DNA of 64,000 bases from NCBI RefSeq assembly GCF_011090385.1, contig NZ_SEWW01000007.1, positions 115,957 to 179,956 on the forward strand, read 5' to 3'. A program made the translations under genes and the position numbers. Origin of the DNA: Aquirufa beregesia. GTDB lineage: Bacteria; Bacteroidota; Bacteroidia; Cytophagales; Spirosomataceae. The notes below the pieces were generated by a model. That model worked only from the letters and a program-made list of their open reading frames with translations. It ran no database searches and was not told the origin of the DNA. Numbering within the stretch: the first letter of the stretch is position 1; every line of letters begins with the position of its first letter. Below, one piece after another: positions 9,514-17,999 of the stretch.

Positions 9514-11106
9514 ATGAAAAATAAAGGCCTTTTTGTTTTGAGTTTTTTTGCTTTGATGCTCTTGGCATTGGGCTTAAGAACCTATCATATTGGCCAATTT
9601 GGCTTGTTTGGGGATGAAAAACAAAGTGTACTCTTAGCCGTTGGTAATACCAATTTTGGCGGCATGACCGATTTGCTGGCCCCACCTAAAACATTTACTC
9701 CAGAAGATTTTTGGAAATCAAGAGGGATTAAAGCTTGGCTAGATGCCGATGCCCGAGGTGATGTCAGTGGAAATAGCTTAGTTCACGACATGATGCTCAA
9801 ACTCTTTGCCTTTTTATTTGGCAAAGAAGATGGTGTCCTGCGTTCTGTTTCTGTCTTATTTAACATGTTGACACTTTGGCTCCTTTTTTATTGGGCCAGA
9901 AAAATTCGCCCACAAGCAAAAGGTTTCCCCATCCTCATATTAGCTTTAGCCGTCATTGAACCCTTCTTTGTGATATATAGTCAACAAGCCAGAAATTATA
10001 CCACCAGCATTTTTTTCACCACAGCCTCTAATTTCTACTTCTGGTCGGCCATGCAAGCTGAAAACCAGCAAAAGAGCGCTCGAAAAAAATGGATTATGTG
10101 GATGCTCACTAGTTTGGCAGCTTTATTTAGTACCTACTTGACGGCCTTGGTCTTTGTGGGTCAAGTGATTTTCTCTTTACTACAAAGAAATACCTGGCGA
10201 TTCTGGCAAAAACATATTTTGAGTGGCATCATCGTCATCATTCCATTTGGCTTATGGATGGTATGGGGGCCAGGACAGTATTTTTTGGCGTACCAAGCCG
10301 ATGCCGCCAAACAATACCGAGAATTTTTGGAGCAAAGTGGCCCCATTGCTGGTTGGATAGAGCCTGCCAATGCCAGTAATTTATTCAAAAGAACCGTTTC
10401 CATTTTGTCGGACCAATTTTTGTGGACCAATGACCTGTATGTTCGTCATGGATTTAAAATAGGAGCCATTTGTTTATTGCTTTTGGGAGCTGGGGTGTTT
10501 TCTTGGTTGAAGAGCCTTCCTAAAGACGCTAGGTCCATTTATATATTCGGAATCATACAAATTGTATTTCCCATATTGGTATTAATTTTTTCGGCAGTAA
10601 ATGCTGGTTCCACAACTGGCTATTTCTTGCGGTATGCCAGTTTTGGATTACCTTTTGGGCTATTTATATCCCTTGGCTTGGCTGAGTATGCATTCCAACA
10701 AGTAATCTGGATTAGGATAGTGGCTAGTATATTTTTATTCATTCAGGTGAATTATTTAGTGCAAATATTTTTGCCACTTTATTCGGATAAAGCACAGAAA
10801 TACACCTTTGCCCATGATAGGAGATCTAACCCCTATATTGAAATTGCCCAACAGGTCAAACGGCTGTACCAGCCAGGTGATACCGTGATTTATCCTTCAA
10901 AAATGAATAATTTTTTGAATTCAACACACTTGCAAGTTCGAGCTGCCGATGTCAGTGATGCTCAATTAACCAATGTGTACTTTGAACCCACGGATTTATT
11001 CGTTCAGAAAATAGATACCTTAATTCAAGATTCCGTGCTTTTAAAGAAAAAAAATGGCAGAAGATTGCTTATTTTTGACTTCAAAAAAGGGAAATATAGA
11101 TATTAG
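9514..11106 (+). CDS. Membrane glycosyltransferase, GT-C / ArnT-PMT type
   Basis: 530-residue polytopic membrane protein with about ten hydrophobic segments. After the first helix comes GLFGDEKQS, matching the acidic loop motif of GT-C enzymes, which transfer sugars from polyprenyl-phosphate donors on the periplasmic side. The C-terminal 120 residues are hydrophilic and probably periplasmic. The next gene encodes a DPM1-type GT2 that makes such donors, so the two likely form one pathway. The acceptor (lipid, protein or glycan) cannot be told from sequence. Confidence 0.7.
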   Translation: MKNKGLFVLSFFALMLLALGLRTYHIGQFGLFGDEKQSVLLAVGNTNFGGMTDLLAPPKTFTPEDFWKSRGIKAWLDADARGDVSGNSLVHDMMLKLFAFLFGKEDGVLRSVSVLFNMLTLWLLFYWARKIRPQAKGFPILILALAVIEPFFVIYSQQARNYTTSIFFTTASNFYFWSAMQAENQQKSARKKWIMWMLTSLAALFSTYLTALVFVGQVIFSLLQRNTWRFWQKHILSGIIVIIPFGLWMVWGPGQYFLAYQADAAKQYREFLEQSGPIAGWIEPANASNLFKRTVSILSDQFLWTNDLYVRHGFKIGAICLLLLGAGVFSWLKSLPKDARSIYIFGIIQIVFPILVLIFSAVNAGSTTGYFLRYASFGLPFGLFISLGLAEYAFQQVIWIRIVASIFLFIQVNYLVQIFLPLYSDKAQKYTFAHDRRSNPYIEIAQQVKRLYQPGDTVIYPSKMNNFLNSTHLQVRAADVSDAQLTNVYFEPTDLFVQKIDTLIQDSVLLKKKNGRRLLIFDFKKGKYRY

Positions 11107-11110
11107 ACGC

Positions 11111-12064
11111 ATGACAAATGGAATTCCCCAGGTATCCTTCGTGATTCCAGTTTATAACGAGGAAAGTAATTTACCCACCCTTGTAGAGCGATTGACCAAG
11201 ATTATGGATCAATCCAAAATAACGCTAGAAGCTGTATTGATTGACGATGGTAGTCGAGATAATTCACGAGCCATGTTAAAGCAATTGGCCTTAGCAGACC
11301 CTCGCTTTCATGTTGTATTATTATCCCGTAATCACGGACATCAATTGGCACTAACTGCTGGATTATCCGTAGCTCGTGGCTCAGAAGGTGTATTTGTTCT
11401 AGATGGCGATTTGCAAGATCCACCTGAATTATTGGAAGAGTTTTATGCCAAACACCAAGAAGGCTATGAGGTAGTTTATGCCGTTCGAGAGAAAAGAAAG
11501 GAACCTTGGTATAAGCGCATGGCTTATTTTATTTTCTACCGAATATTGAAGAAAATAGCCAATGTCGATATTCCTTTGGATAGTGGTGATTTCTCTTTTA
11601 TGGGAAGAAAAGTAGTGGATATTTTAAATCAAATGCCAGAAGAAAGCCGATTTATTCGAGGCATGAGAACTTGGATAGGGTTTAAGCAAGTAGGTATCTC
11701 ATATAATCGTGAAGAAAGGGCTTTTGGAGATTCTAAATACACCTTTTCCAAACTAGTCCAATTGGCATTAAATGGAATTTTCAATTTTAGTGAATTCCCT
11801 ATCAAATTTGTCTCTTCAGCAGGTTTCTTGGCCATTGCCTCTTCTTTATTGTATTTCTTTTATGTGGTCATCAAGAAATTATTCATTGGTCAAGTAATCG
11901 AAGGGTTTACCTCTCTATTATTTGTTATCATTTTATTTGGAGGTATTCAATTATTAGCGATTGGGATTTTGGGAGAATATATATTACGCATCTTTTTTCA
12001 GTCAAAAAGTCGTCCGAATTACATCATTGACCAAGAAATTTGTGAAGGTAAATTATTAAAATAG
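11111..12064 (+). CDS. GT2 glycosyltransferase, polyprenyl-phosphate sugar synthase type
   Basis: 317 residues, DPM1/GtrB/ArnC-like. Cytosolic GT-A domain with VSFVIPVYNEESNLP, DDGSRDNS and the metal-binding region LDGDLQDPPE, then two C-terminal membrane helices at about residues 227-300. It should load a sugar from a nucleotide donor onto undecaprenyl phosphate. The frame opens at 11054 within the previous gene, but ATG 11111 (4 nt after the previous stop) gives the family N-terminus. Pairs with the preceding GT-C enzyme. Confidence 0.82.
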   Translation: MTNGIPQVSFVIPVYNEESNLPTLVERLTKIMDQSKITLEAVLIDDGSRDNSRAMLKQLALADPRFHVVLLSRNHGHQLALTAGLSVARGSEGVFVLDGDLQDPPELLEEFYAKHQEGYEVVYAVREKRKEPWYKRMAYFIFYRILKKIANVDIPLDSGDFSFMGRKVVDILNQMPEESRFIRGMRTWIGFKQVGISYNREERAFGDSKYTFSKLVQLALNGIFNFSEFPIKFVSSAGFLAIASSLLYFFYVVIKKLFIGQVIEGFTSLLFVIILFGGIQLLAIGILGEYILRIFFQSKSRPNYIIDQEICEGKLLK

Positions 12065-12069
12065 AAAAA

Positions 12070-12735
12070 ATGAAAGGGCCAAGATTGTTCTTGTTGCTGT
12101 ACGTAATTGCCGCCGTCATGGATGTCATTATTCCCATGCTCTTTCCATCCATTTCTCCAATTCGATATGTAGCTAAACCGGCTCTCATGCTATTGTTGAT
12201 GGCCTACGTCTTCGTTTCAAAAGATGTGGAACGTAAACCTTCTATCCTTTTAGCTTTGTTTTTTGCTTGGTTAGGAGATGTGTTTTTGATGATTCCTGGT
12301 AGTAATCCTCTGTTTTTTCAATTAGGACTTGGTGGTTTTTTAATCATGCAATGGATTTACATTGATATGTTTAGAAAGCAAATTAATAAAGTGTTGAGCC
12401 CAGTTAATGGAATGACTATCGTGGTGGCTATCTATGTACTTGGTTTATTGAGTCTTCTATTACCTCAAATGAACTTGGCATTGGCAATTCCTGTTGTTAT
12501 CTATGCAATTAGTTTAGGAACAATGCTGTGGTTTGCCTTACAGAGAAAATCTAGTGTTTCTCTGTGGAACTATCAATGGATACTAGGTGGTGCCATATTG
12601 TTTGTTTTGTCTGATAGTTTATTGGCCATAAACAAGTTTTATTATTCATTTCCAGGGAATTCCTTTTGGGTAATGTCCACTTATATCCTAGCCCAATTGT
12701 TACTCACGCAAGGTTTGGTTAAATTGCGTTCTTAA
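12070..12735 (+). CDS. YhhN/TMEM86 family membrane protein (lysoplasmalogenase-like)
   Basis: 221 residues, about seven to eight membrane helices, with AWLGDVFLMIP and LSDSLLAINKF, the acidic-in-membrane motifs typical of the YhhN family. Eukaryotic TMEM86 members hydrolyse lysoplasmalogens; bacterial function is less clear. It begins 5 nt after the GT2 gene, so it is probably cotranscribed with it. Confidence 0.75.
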   Translation: MKGPRLFLLLYVIAAVMDVIIPMLFPSISPIRYVAKPALMLLLMAYVFVSKDVERKPSILLALFFAWLGDVFLMIPGSNPLFFQLGLGGFLIMQWIYIDMFRKQINKVLSPVNGMTIVVAIYVLGLLSLLLPQMNLALAIPVVIYAISLGTMLWFALQRKSSVSLWNYQWILGGAILFVLSDSLLAINKFYYSFPGNSFWVMSTYILAQLLLTQGLVKLRS

Positions 12736-12749
12736 TTAGATATAATTTC

Positions 12750-15674
12750 ATGCTTTCAACTGTTGAAACAACACCTGTCTTAGCTGAATTGGCTGAGAAA
12801 ATTCAAGGTTCATTATATACCGATTCCGTGATGCGTACGTTGTATGCCACAGATGCTTCTGCATATCGTGAAATGCCTTTGGGGGTTGTTATTCCAGAAA
12901 CAAAGCAGGATTTAGAAACCATCATTCGATTTGCGGATCAGCATGCTTTGCCTTTGATTCCAAGAACGGCAGGGACTTCTTTGGCAGGACAAGTGGTAGG
13001 GAAGGCCTTAATTGTGGATGTTTCCAAATTTTTTAATCGCATTGTAGAAATCAATCAAGAAGAATCCTATGTGTGGGTTGAACCTGGTGTGGTTCGGGAT
13101 GTATTGAATGTCGAGTTAAAAAAGCACGGTTTATTTTTTGGACCAGAGACATCTACTGCTAACCGGGCCATGATAGGCGGCATGTTGGGGAATAATTCTT
13201 GTGGTTCCAATTCTGTCGTGTATGGTTCCACTCGCGACCATGTACTGGAAGTGGAAGGGTATTTATCTGATGGAACTTTGGTCAACTTTAGTTCAGAAAA
13301 CCCTTTTGAAACCCTGAAAGGTTTGAAAGAGGGGACTCGATTACATCATATCTATGCTAAAACCTTAGAAGCTCTTTCCGATCCTAAAAGACAACAAGAG
13401 ATCCAGGATGAATTTCCAAAACCGAGTATACATCGGAGAAATACCGGATATGCCGTGGATATGCTCTTAAATTCAGATGCTTTTGATTCCACGAAAGCCC
13501 CATTTAACTTTTGTGCATTACTGGCAGGATCTGAAGGAACTCTTTGCTTTGCTACGAAAATAAAATTGCATGTCGACAAGCTTCCACCTGCTCATTTAGG
13601 ATTAGTTTGTGCGCATTTTAATACCATTGATGAGGCTTTACGGGCTAATTTAATTGCCTTAAAATTTAACCCATCAGCCTCTGAATTGATGGATCATTAT
13701 ATTTTAGAATGTACCAAAGCCAATCCCGAACAAAGACAAAATCGATTTTTTGTGGAAGGCGATCCAGGTGCAATTTTAGTAGTAGAACTACGTTCGGAAG
13801 ACCCTAATGAATTGGCAGCTCAAGCCAAGGAAGTAGAAAAAGCCATGTTAGCGGAGAACCTTGGATATCATTTTCCTTACGTCACGGGAGAAAATGTCAA
13901 GAAAGTGTGGGATTTGCGAAAAGCAGGCTTGGGTTTATTGTCTAATTTACCGGGTGATGAAAAAGCGGTAGCCGTTATTGAAGATACGGCCGTGGATGTG
14001 AATGATTTGCCTGCATTTATTGCGGAGTTCAACGAAATCCTTTCGGAGAACAATCTGTATTGCGTGCATTATGCCCACGCTGGTTCAGGGGAATTGCATT
14101 TAAGACCTATCATCAATTTAAAGACACAAGAAGGGCATAAGATGTTCCGACATATTGCGGAGGAAATAGCTCGATTGGTCAAGAAATACCACGGTTCCTT
14201 ATCAGGAGAGCATGGAGATGGAAGACTTAGAGGAGAGTTTATTCCTTGGATGGTGGGTGAGTCCAATTACCAATTGATGTGCGAATTGAAATCATGGTGG
14301 GATCCCAAAGGAATATTCAATCCGAATAAAATTGTGGATACACCTCCTATGGACAGCTTTTTGCGTTATGAGGCAGGTCAAATAACACCGGAATTCAAAA
14401 CCGCTTTTCGTTACCAAGATCAAGATGTGTTGCAGCACGCAGAACAATGCAATGGTTCAGGGGACTGCCGTAAAACGCCTGTTTCAGGCGGCACGATGTG
14501 TCCATCTTTTATGGCAACGCTTAATGAAAAAGAAACCACTCGTGCTAGGGCCAATATCCTTCGTGAATTCTTAACTCGTTCTCCTCAAGAGAATCGATTC
14601 GCACATGAAGAGATCAAAGAGGTAATGGATTTATGTCTTGCTTGTAAAGGATGTAAATCGGAATGTCCATCCAATGTGGATGTGGCCAAATTGAAAATGG
14701 AGTTTTTATATCAATACCAAAAAGAAAAGGGTTTGCCCATTCGCAGTTGGTTGGTGGGCCATTTCTCCAGCATTTCTTCGTTGGCATCTAAAATCCCATT
14801 TGCCTATAATTTAGTGATGGGTACTCCATTTTTACGTCGAATCGCGAATCAAATTGTCGGCTTCCATCCTAATCGTACGATGCCATTGTTGGCCAATCAA
14901 ACCTTGAAAGTTTGGTTGAAAAATAGACCTAGTATTTCATCCAGCAAAGCCGTGTTTTTGTTTGTGGATGAGTTTACCAATTTTAATGATGCAGAAGTTG
15001 GGAGGAAGGCTGTTTTATTACTAGAAGCTTTAGGATATGAAGTTAGAACCTTGGATCATCCTATTTCAGGGAGATCATTTTTATCCAAAGGGATGTTGGA
15101 TGAAGCAAAAGAGTTAGCGCAGAAAAATGTGGAATTATGGAGTGATTTGGTGAGCCAAGATGTACCATTAGTGGGTATTGAGCCTTCTGCCTTATTAACG
15201 TTTCGAGATGAATATCCAGATTTAGTAGCAGAAGCTTGGGTAGATCGAGCTAAACAATTGGCTAAAAATGCTTTATTGTTAGAGGAATTTATCGCCAAAG
15301 AATTGGAAGCTAAACGGATTTCTCCAAATCAGTTTACGCAGGAAAAGCGCTTAATTAAATTGCATGGTCATTGCCAACAAAAATCCATTAGCTCTTTAGT
15401 GCCAGCCAAGAAAGCTTTATCCTTACCTGCTAATTATGAAGTTCAATTGATACCTTCGGGATGTTGTGGTATGGCTGGTTCTTTTGGATATGAAAAAGAA
15501 CATTATGATTTGTCTATGCAAATAGGCGAATTAGTGTTGTTTCCAACGGTTCGAGCACAGGCACCGGAGGTGATTATAGCGGCTTCAGGGACAAGTTGTC
15601 GTCATCAGATTCACGACGGTACGCAACGCGAAGCGAAGCATACCGCCGAAATCTTATTTGAGGCTTTGGTTTAG
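12750..15674 (+). CDS. FAD- and Fe-S-binding 2-hydroxyacid dehydrogenase-like protein
   Basis: 974 residues, a fusion of a GlcD-type FAD oxidase and a GlpC-type iron-sulfur unit. The FAD-PCMH domain is at about 30-270 (PRTAGTSLAGQ, GGMLGNNSCGS), the oxidase C-terminal domain with HAGSGELHLRP and GEHGDGRLRGEF at about 440-500. Ferredoxin-type cysteines occur in CNGSGDCRKT and in CLACKGCKSECP near residue 630. One CCG segment (SGCCGMAGSFGYE) lies near 905, as in YdiJ-like proteins. Likely oxidises D-lactate, D-2-hydroxyglutarate or a related acid into the quinone pool; substrate is not determined. Confidence 0.87.
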   Translation: MLSTVETTPVLAELAEKIQGSLYTDSVMRTLYATDASAYREMPLGVVIPETKQDLETIIRFADQHALPLIPRTAGTSLAGQVVGKALIVDVSKFFNRIVEINQEESYVWVEPGVVRDVLNVELKKHGLFFGPETSTANRAMIGGMLGNNSCGSNSVVYGSTRDHVLEVEGYLSDGTLVNFSSENPFETLKGLKEGTRLHHIYAKTLEALSDPKRQQEIQDEFPKPSIHRRNTGYAVDMLLNSDAFDSTKAPFNFCALLAGSEGTLCFATKIKLHVDKLPPAHLGLVCAHFNTIDEALRANLIALKFNPSASELMDHYILECTKANPEQRQNRFFVEGDPGAILVVELRSEDPNELAAQAKEVEKAMLAENLGYHFPYVTGENVKKVWDLRKAGLGLLSNLPGDEKAVAVIEDTAVDVNDLPAFIAEFNEILSENNLYCVHYAHAGSGELHLRPIINLKTQEGHKMFRHIAEEIARLVKKYHGSLSGEHGDGRLRGEFIPWMVGESNYQLMCELKSWWDPKGIFNPNKIVDTPPMDSFLRYEAGQITPEFKTAFRYQDQDVLQHAEQCNGSGDCRKTPVSGGTMCPSFMATLNEKETTRARANILREFLTRSPQENRFAHEEIKEVMDLCLACKGCKSECPSNVDVAKLKMEFLYQYQKEKGLPIRSWLVGHFSSISSLASKIPFAYNLVMGTPFLRRIANQIVGFHPNRTMPLLANQTLKVWLKNRPSISSSKAVFLFVDEFTNFNDAEVGRKAVLLLEALGYEVRTLDHPISGRSFLSKGMLDEAKELAQKNVELWSDLVSQDVPLVGIEPSALLTFRDEYPDLVAEAWVDRAKQLAKNALLLEEFIAKELEAKRISPNQFTQEKRLIKLHGHCQQKSISSLVPAKKALSLPANYEVQLIPSGCCGMAGSFGYEKEHYDLSMQIGELVLFPTVRAQAPEVIIAASGTSCRHQIHDGTQREAKHTAEILFEALV

Positions 15675-15683
15675 AGGATTGTT

Positions 15684-17585
15684 TTAAAATCTCCAGCGAA
15701 CGAATGCTTCCATGGCTTCGTATTCCGCTAGTCCTAATTTATTGTAAATGCTTGCTGTTCCACGGTTACGCTCTTCAGCTCTTTGCCAAAATTCACGGGA
15801 GTCATCACCTTGGAATACCACACCATCTTTTTGAGATTGGTGTTTAAAAATACCCATACGCTTTTGAAATACCTGATCAGGTGACATCGGTACGGCCATT
15901 TCTATTTGATCAATATCCCACTCCGCCCAAGCTCCTTTGTATAGCCATACCCAGCAATTTTTCATGTATTCACGATGCTTTAATCGCTGTACAGCCTCTA
16001 AAATGGCGTCCAAACAAACTTTATGAGTTCCATGTGGATCCGCTAAATCACCTGCAGCATAGATTTGGTGAGGTTGAATTTCCTCAATCAAATTCATGAT
16101 AATCTGCACATCTTCTTCGCCAATCGGGTTTTTACGAACTGTTCCTGTCTCATAAAATGGCATTTCTAAGAAATGGGTATTCTCTTTTTTAATACCGACG
16201 AATCGACACGTATTTTTGGCTTCTCCTTTTCGGATTAAACCTTTGATTTCTCTCACAGAAGGAATATCAATTTCTGAATCGCGTTTGCTTTTTAAGAACT
16301 TGACCGCTTCTTTGTAAATTTTATTGGCCTTGGGATTGGAGTTTTCAAATTTTTCATTGAAATCCACCACAAATTCGGCAAAACGAAGCGCTTCATCATC
16401 CGCTACGGCAATATTACCTGTTGTCTGATAAGCCACATGCACTTCATGTCCTTGGTCATGAAGACGTTGGAATGTACCTCCCATGGAGATGATATCATCG
16501 TCTGGGTGTGGACTGAAAATAATGACTTTCTTTTTGGCAGGAAAGGCTCTTTCTGGGCGGTGTGTGTCATCCGCATTCGGTTTCCCACCTGGCCAACCCG
16601 TAATGGTGTGTTGTAAGTAATTGAACACTTCAATATTGATATCATAAGCCTGGCCATAAAGAGATAACAGTTCTGAAAGGCCATGTTCATTATAATCCTT
16701 ACTCGTTAATTTTAAAACAGGTTTATCCAATTGTAATGCCAAATGGGTTACTGCTTTTTTAATCATTTTACGATCCCAAATTACGGAATCTACCACCCAG
16801 GGAGTTTTGATCCGGGTTAATGCTGCAGCAGCTGTTTCATCCAAGATGAAAGTAGCATTGTTGTGTTGTTGCAAATAAGATGCAGGGATATCAGAAGACA
16901 CGGCTCCTTCTACAGCACGGGCTACACTTTCGGCTTTATGTTCACCCCAAGCTAATAAAATCACACGCTTAGCATGCATGATTTTATCAATACCCATGGT
17001 AATGGCTTTCTTATGAACTTTTTCTAAACCTCCAAAATCAATAGCAGCATCAATTTTGGTGCTAATGTCAAGGGTCATTAAGCGAGTTTTAGAATTGATC
17101 AAGGAACCTGGTTCATTAAAACCAATATGTCCGTTTCGGCCAATTCCTAATAATTGAAAATCTAAGCCACCCAGTTTTTCGATTTTTTCATCATAATCCC
17201 GGCAAAACTCAGGAATTTTTTCAATGGCAAGAGTTCCATCTGGGATATTGATGTTATTTAAGGCTATATCGACATGATCAAACAGTTGTTCCTTCATGAA
17301 GCGAACATAACTTTGAATGGCATCCGGCTGCATCGGATAATATTCATCTAAATTGAAGGTAATCACATTTTTGAAGCTTAATCCTTCTTCCTTGTGCATT
17401 CGGATTAATTCCTGATACACTTTTTTAGGGGAGGAACCCGTGGCTAATCCTAAGACAGCGGGTTTCTTTTCTTTGGCTCTTTCGCGAATCAGTGAAGCAA
17501 TTTCCTGTGCTACTGCTTTAGATGCATGTTCCGAATCTGAATAAATGCGAGTGGGTACTCTTTCAAAACTAATGGCCTGTTCCAT
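15684..17585 (-). CDS. nagB: NagB glucosamine-6-phosphate deaminase fused to PIG-L/LmbE domain
   Basis: 633 residues. The N-terminal half is a NagB/SugI-type isomerase-deaminase (GLATGSSPKKVY, FNLDEYYP, GIGRNGHIGFNEPGS) that converts GlcN-6-P to Fru-6-P and ammonia. The C-terminal half (from about 345) is a PIG-L/LmbE-type zinc deacetylase with SPHPDDDIISMGG and DPHGTHKV. This could couple deacetylation and deamination of an amino sugar in one chain; similar long NagB-like proteins occur in Bacteroidota. An XRE regulator sits 10 nt upstream. Activity of the second domain on GlcNAc-6-P is inference. Confidence 0.88.
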   Translation of the reverse strand: MEQAISFERVPTRIYSDSEHASKAVAQEIASLIRERAKEKKPAVLGLATGSSPKKVYQELIRMHKEEGLSFKNVITFNLDEYYPMQPDAIQSYVRFMKEQLFDHVDIALNNINIPDGTLAIEKIPEFCRDYDEKIEKLGGLDFQLLGIGRNGHIGFNEPGSLINSKTRLMTLDISTKIDAAIDFGGLEKVHKKAITMGIDKIMHAKRVILLAWGEHKAESVARAVEGAVSSDIPASYLQQHNNATFILDETAAAALTRIKTPWVVDSVIWDRKMIKKAVTHLALQLDKPVLKLTSKDYNEHGLSELLSLYGQAYDINIEVFNYLQHTITGWPGGKPNADDTHRPERAFPAKKKVIIFSPHPDDDIISMGGTFQRLHDQGHEVHVAYQTTGNIAVADDEALRFAEFVVDFNEKFENSNPKANKIYKEAVKFLKSKRDSEIDIPSVREIKGLIRKGEAKNTCRFVGIKKENTHFLEMPFYETGTVRKNPIGEEDVQIIMNLIEEIQPHQIYAAGDLADPHGTHKVCLDAILEAVQRLKHREYMKNCWVWLYKGAWAEWDIDQIEMAVPMSPDQVFQKRMGIFKHQSQKDGVVFQGDDSREFWQRAEERNRGTASIYNKLGLAEYEAMEAFVRWRF

Positions 17586-17595
17586 GGTAAAAAAA

Positions 17596-17802
17596 TTAAG
17601 GTTTAGAGGCTATGACGATTAAATCTAGTTCCAGTATATCAAACAATCGGAGTATGGTTTTGATGGCGGGATTTCCTTTTCCCAATTCGATGGAATGAAT
17701 AGTTTTAATAGCAACTCCGCTTTTTTCACTCAATTCGTCTTGGTTCAGTCGAAGTGAGCTTCTTTTTTCTCGGATGATTTCGCCAAAAATTTTCAAGTCC
17801 AT
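17596..17802 (-). CDS. XRE-family helix-turn-helix regulator
   Basis: 68 residues, almost entirely one Cro/CI-type HTH (REKRSSLRLNQDELSEKSGV, then IHSIELGKGNP), resembling HipB-like antitoxin or sugar-regulon repressors. No HipA-like toxin is adjacent. The gene ends 10 nt before nagB, so it most likely controls its own operon through the palindrome at 17860-17877. It has no effector domain, so any signal must come by another route. Confidence 0.83.
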   Translation of the reverse strand: MDLKIFGEIIREKRSSLRLNQDELSEKSGVAIKTIHSIELGKGNPAIKTILRLFDILELDLIVIASKP

Positions 17803-17859
17803 CGCTTTTTCTCTTGATTGTTATGTAAAAGTAGTACAAAATTTTAAAATAAAAATTAA

Positions 17860-17877
17860 TCGGAAATATATTACCGA
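17860..17877. promoter_or_regulatory. Palindromic operator candidate upstream of XRE-nagB
   Basis: 18-nt palindrome TCGGAAATATATTACCGA with a single mismatched pair (17864/17873). It lies 58 nt upstream of the XRE start, where the upstream promoter box would be. A dimeric HTH protein is the natural ligand; autoregulation is inferred. Confidence 0.5.
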
Positions 17878-17952
17878 ATATATTTAAAAAAATAAAATAT
17901 GCTAAATTTTCACATTATCAGTTTTTGAAACCTTATTGTCACTTCATGGGTT

Positions 17953-17960
17953 TATCTTTG
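17953..17960 (+). promoter_or_regulatory. -7 element for TonB receptor gene
   Basis: TATCTTTG, exact match to TAnnTTTG, 39 nt before the ATG. No TTTG at the correct -33 spacing. Confidence 0.45.
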
Positions 17961-17999
17961 TGCCAATCAGTATACTCAAGTGTTCAATAATCTAATTCA

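Noticed and set aside
17596..17802. HipB antitoxin of a toxin-antitoxin pair
   Set aside because: No HipA-like or other toxin gene adjacent; the downstream gene is an amino-sugar enzyme.
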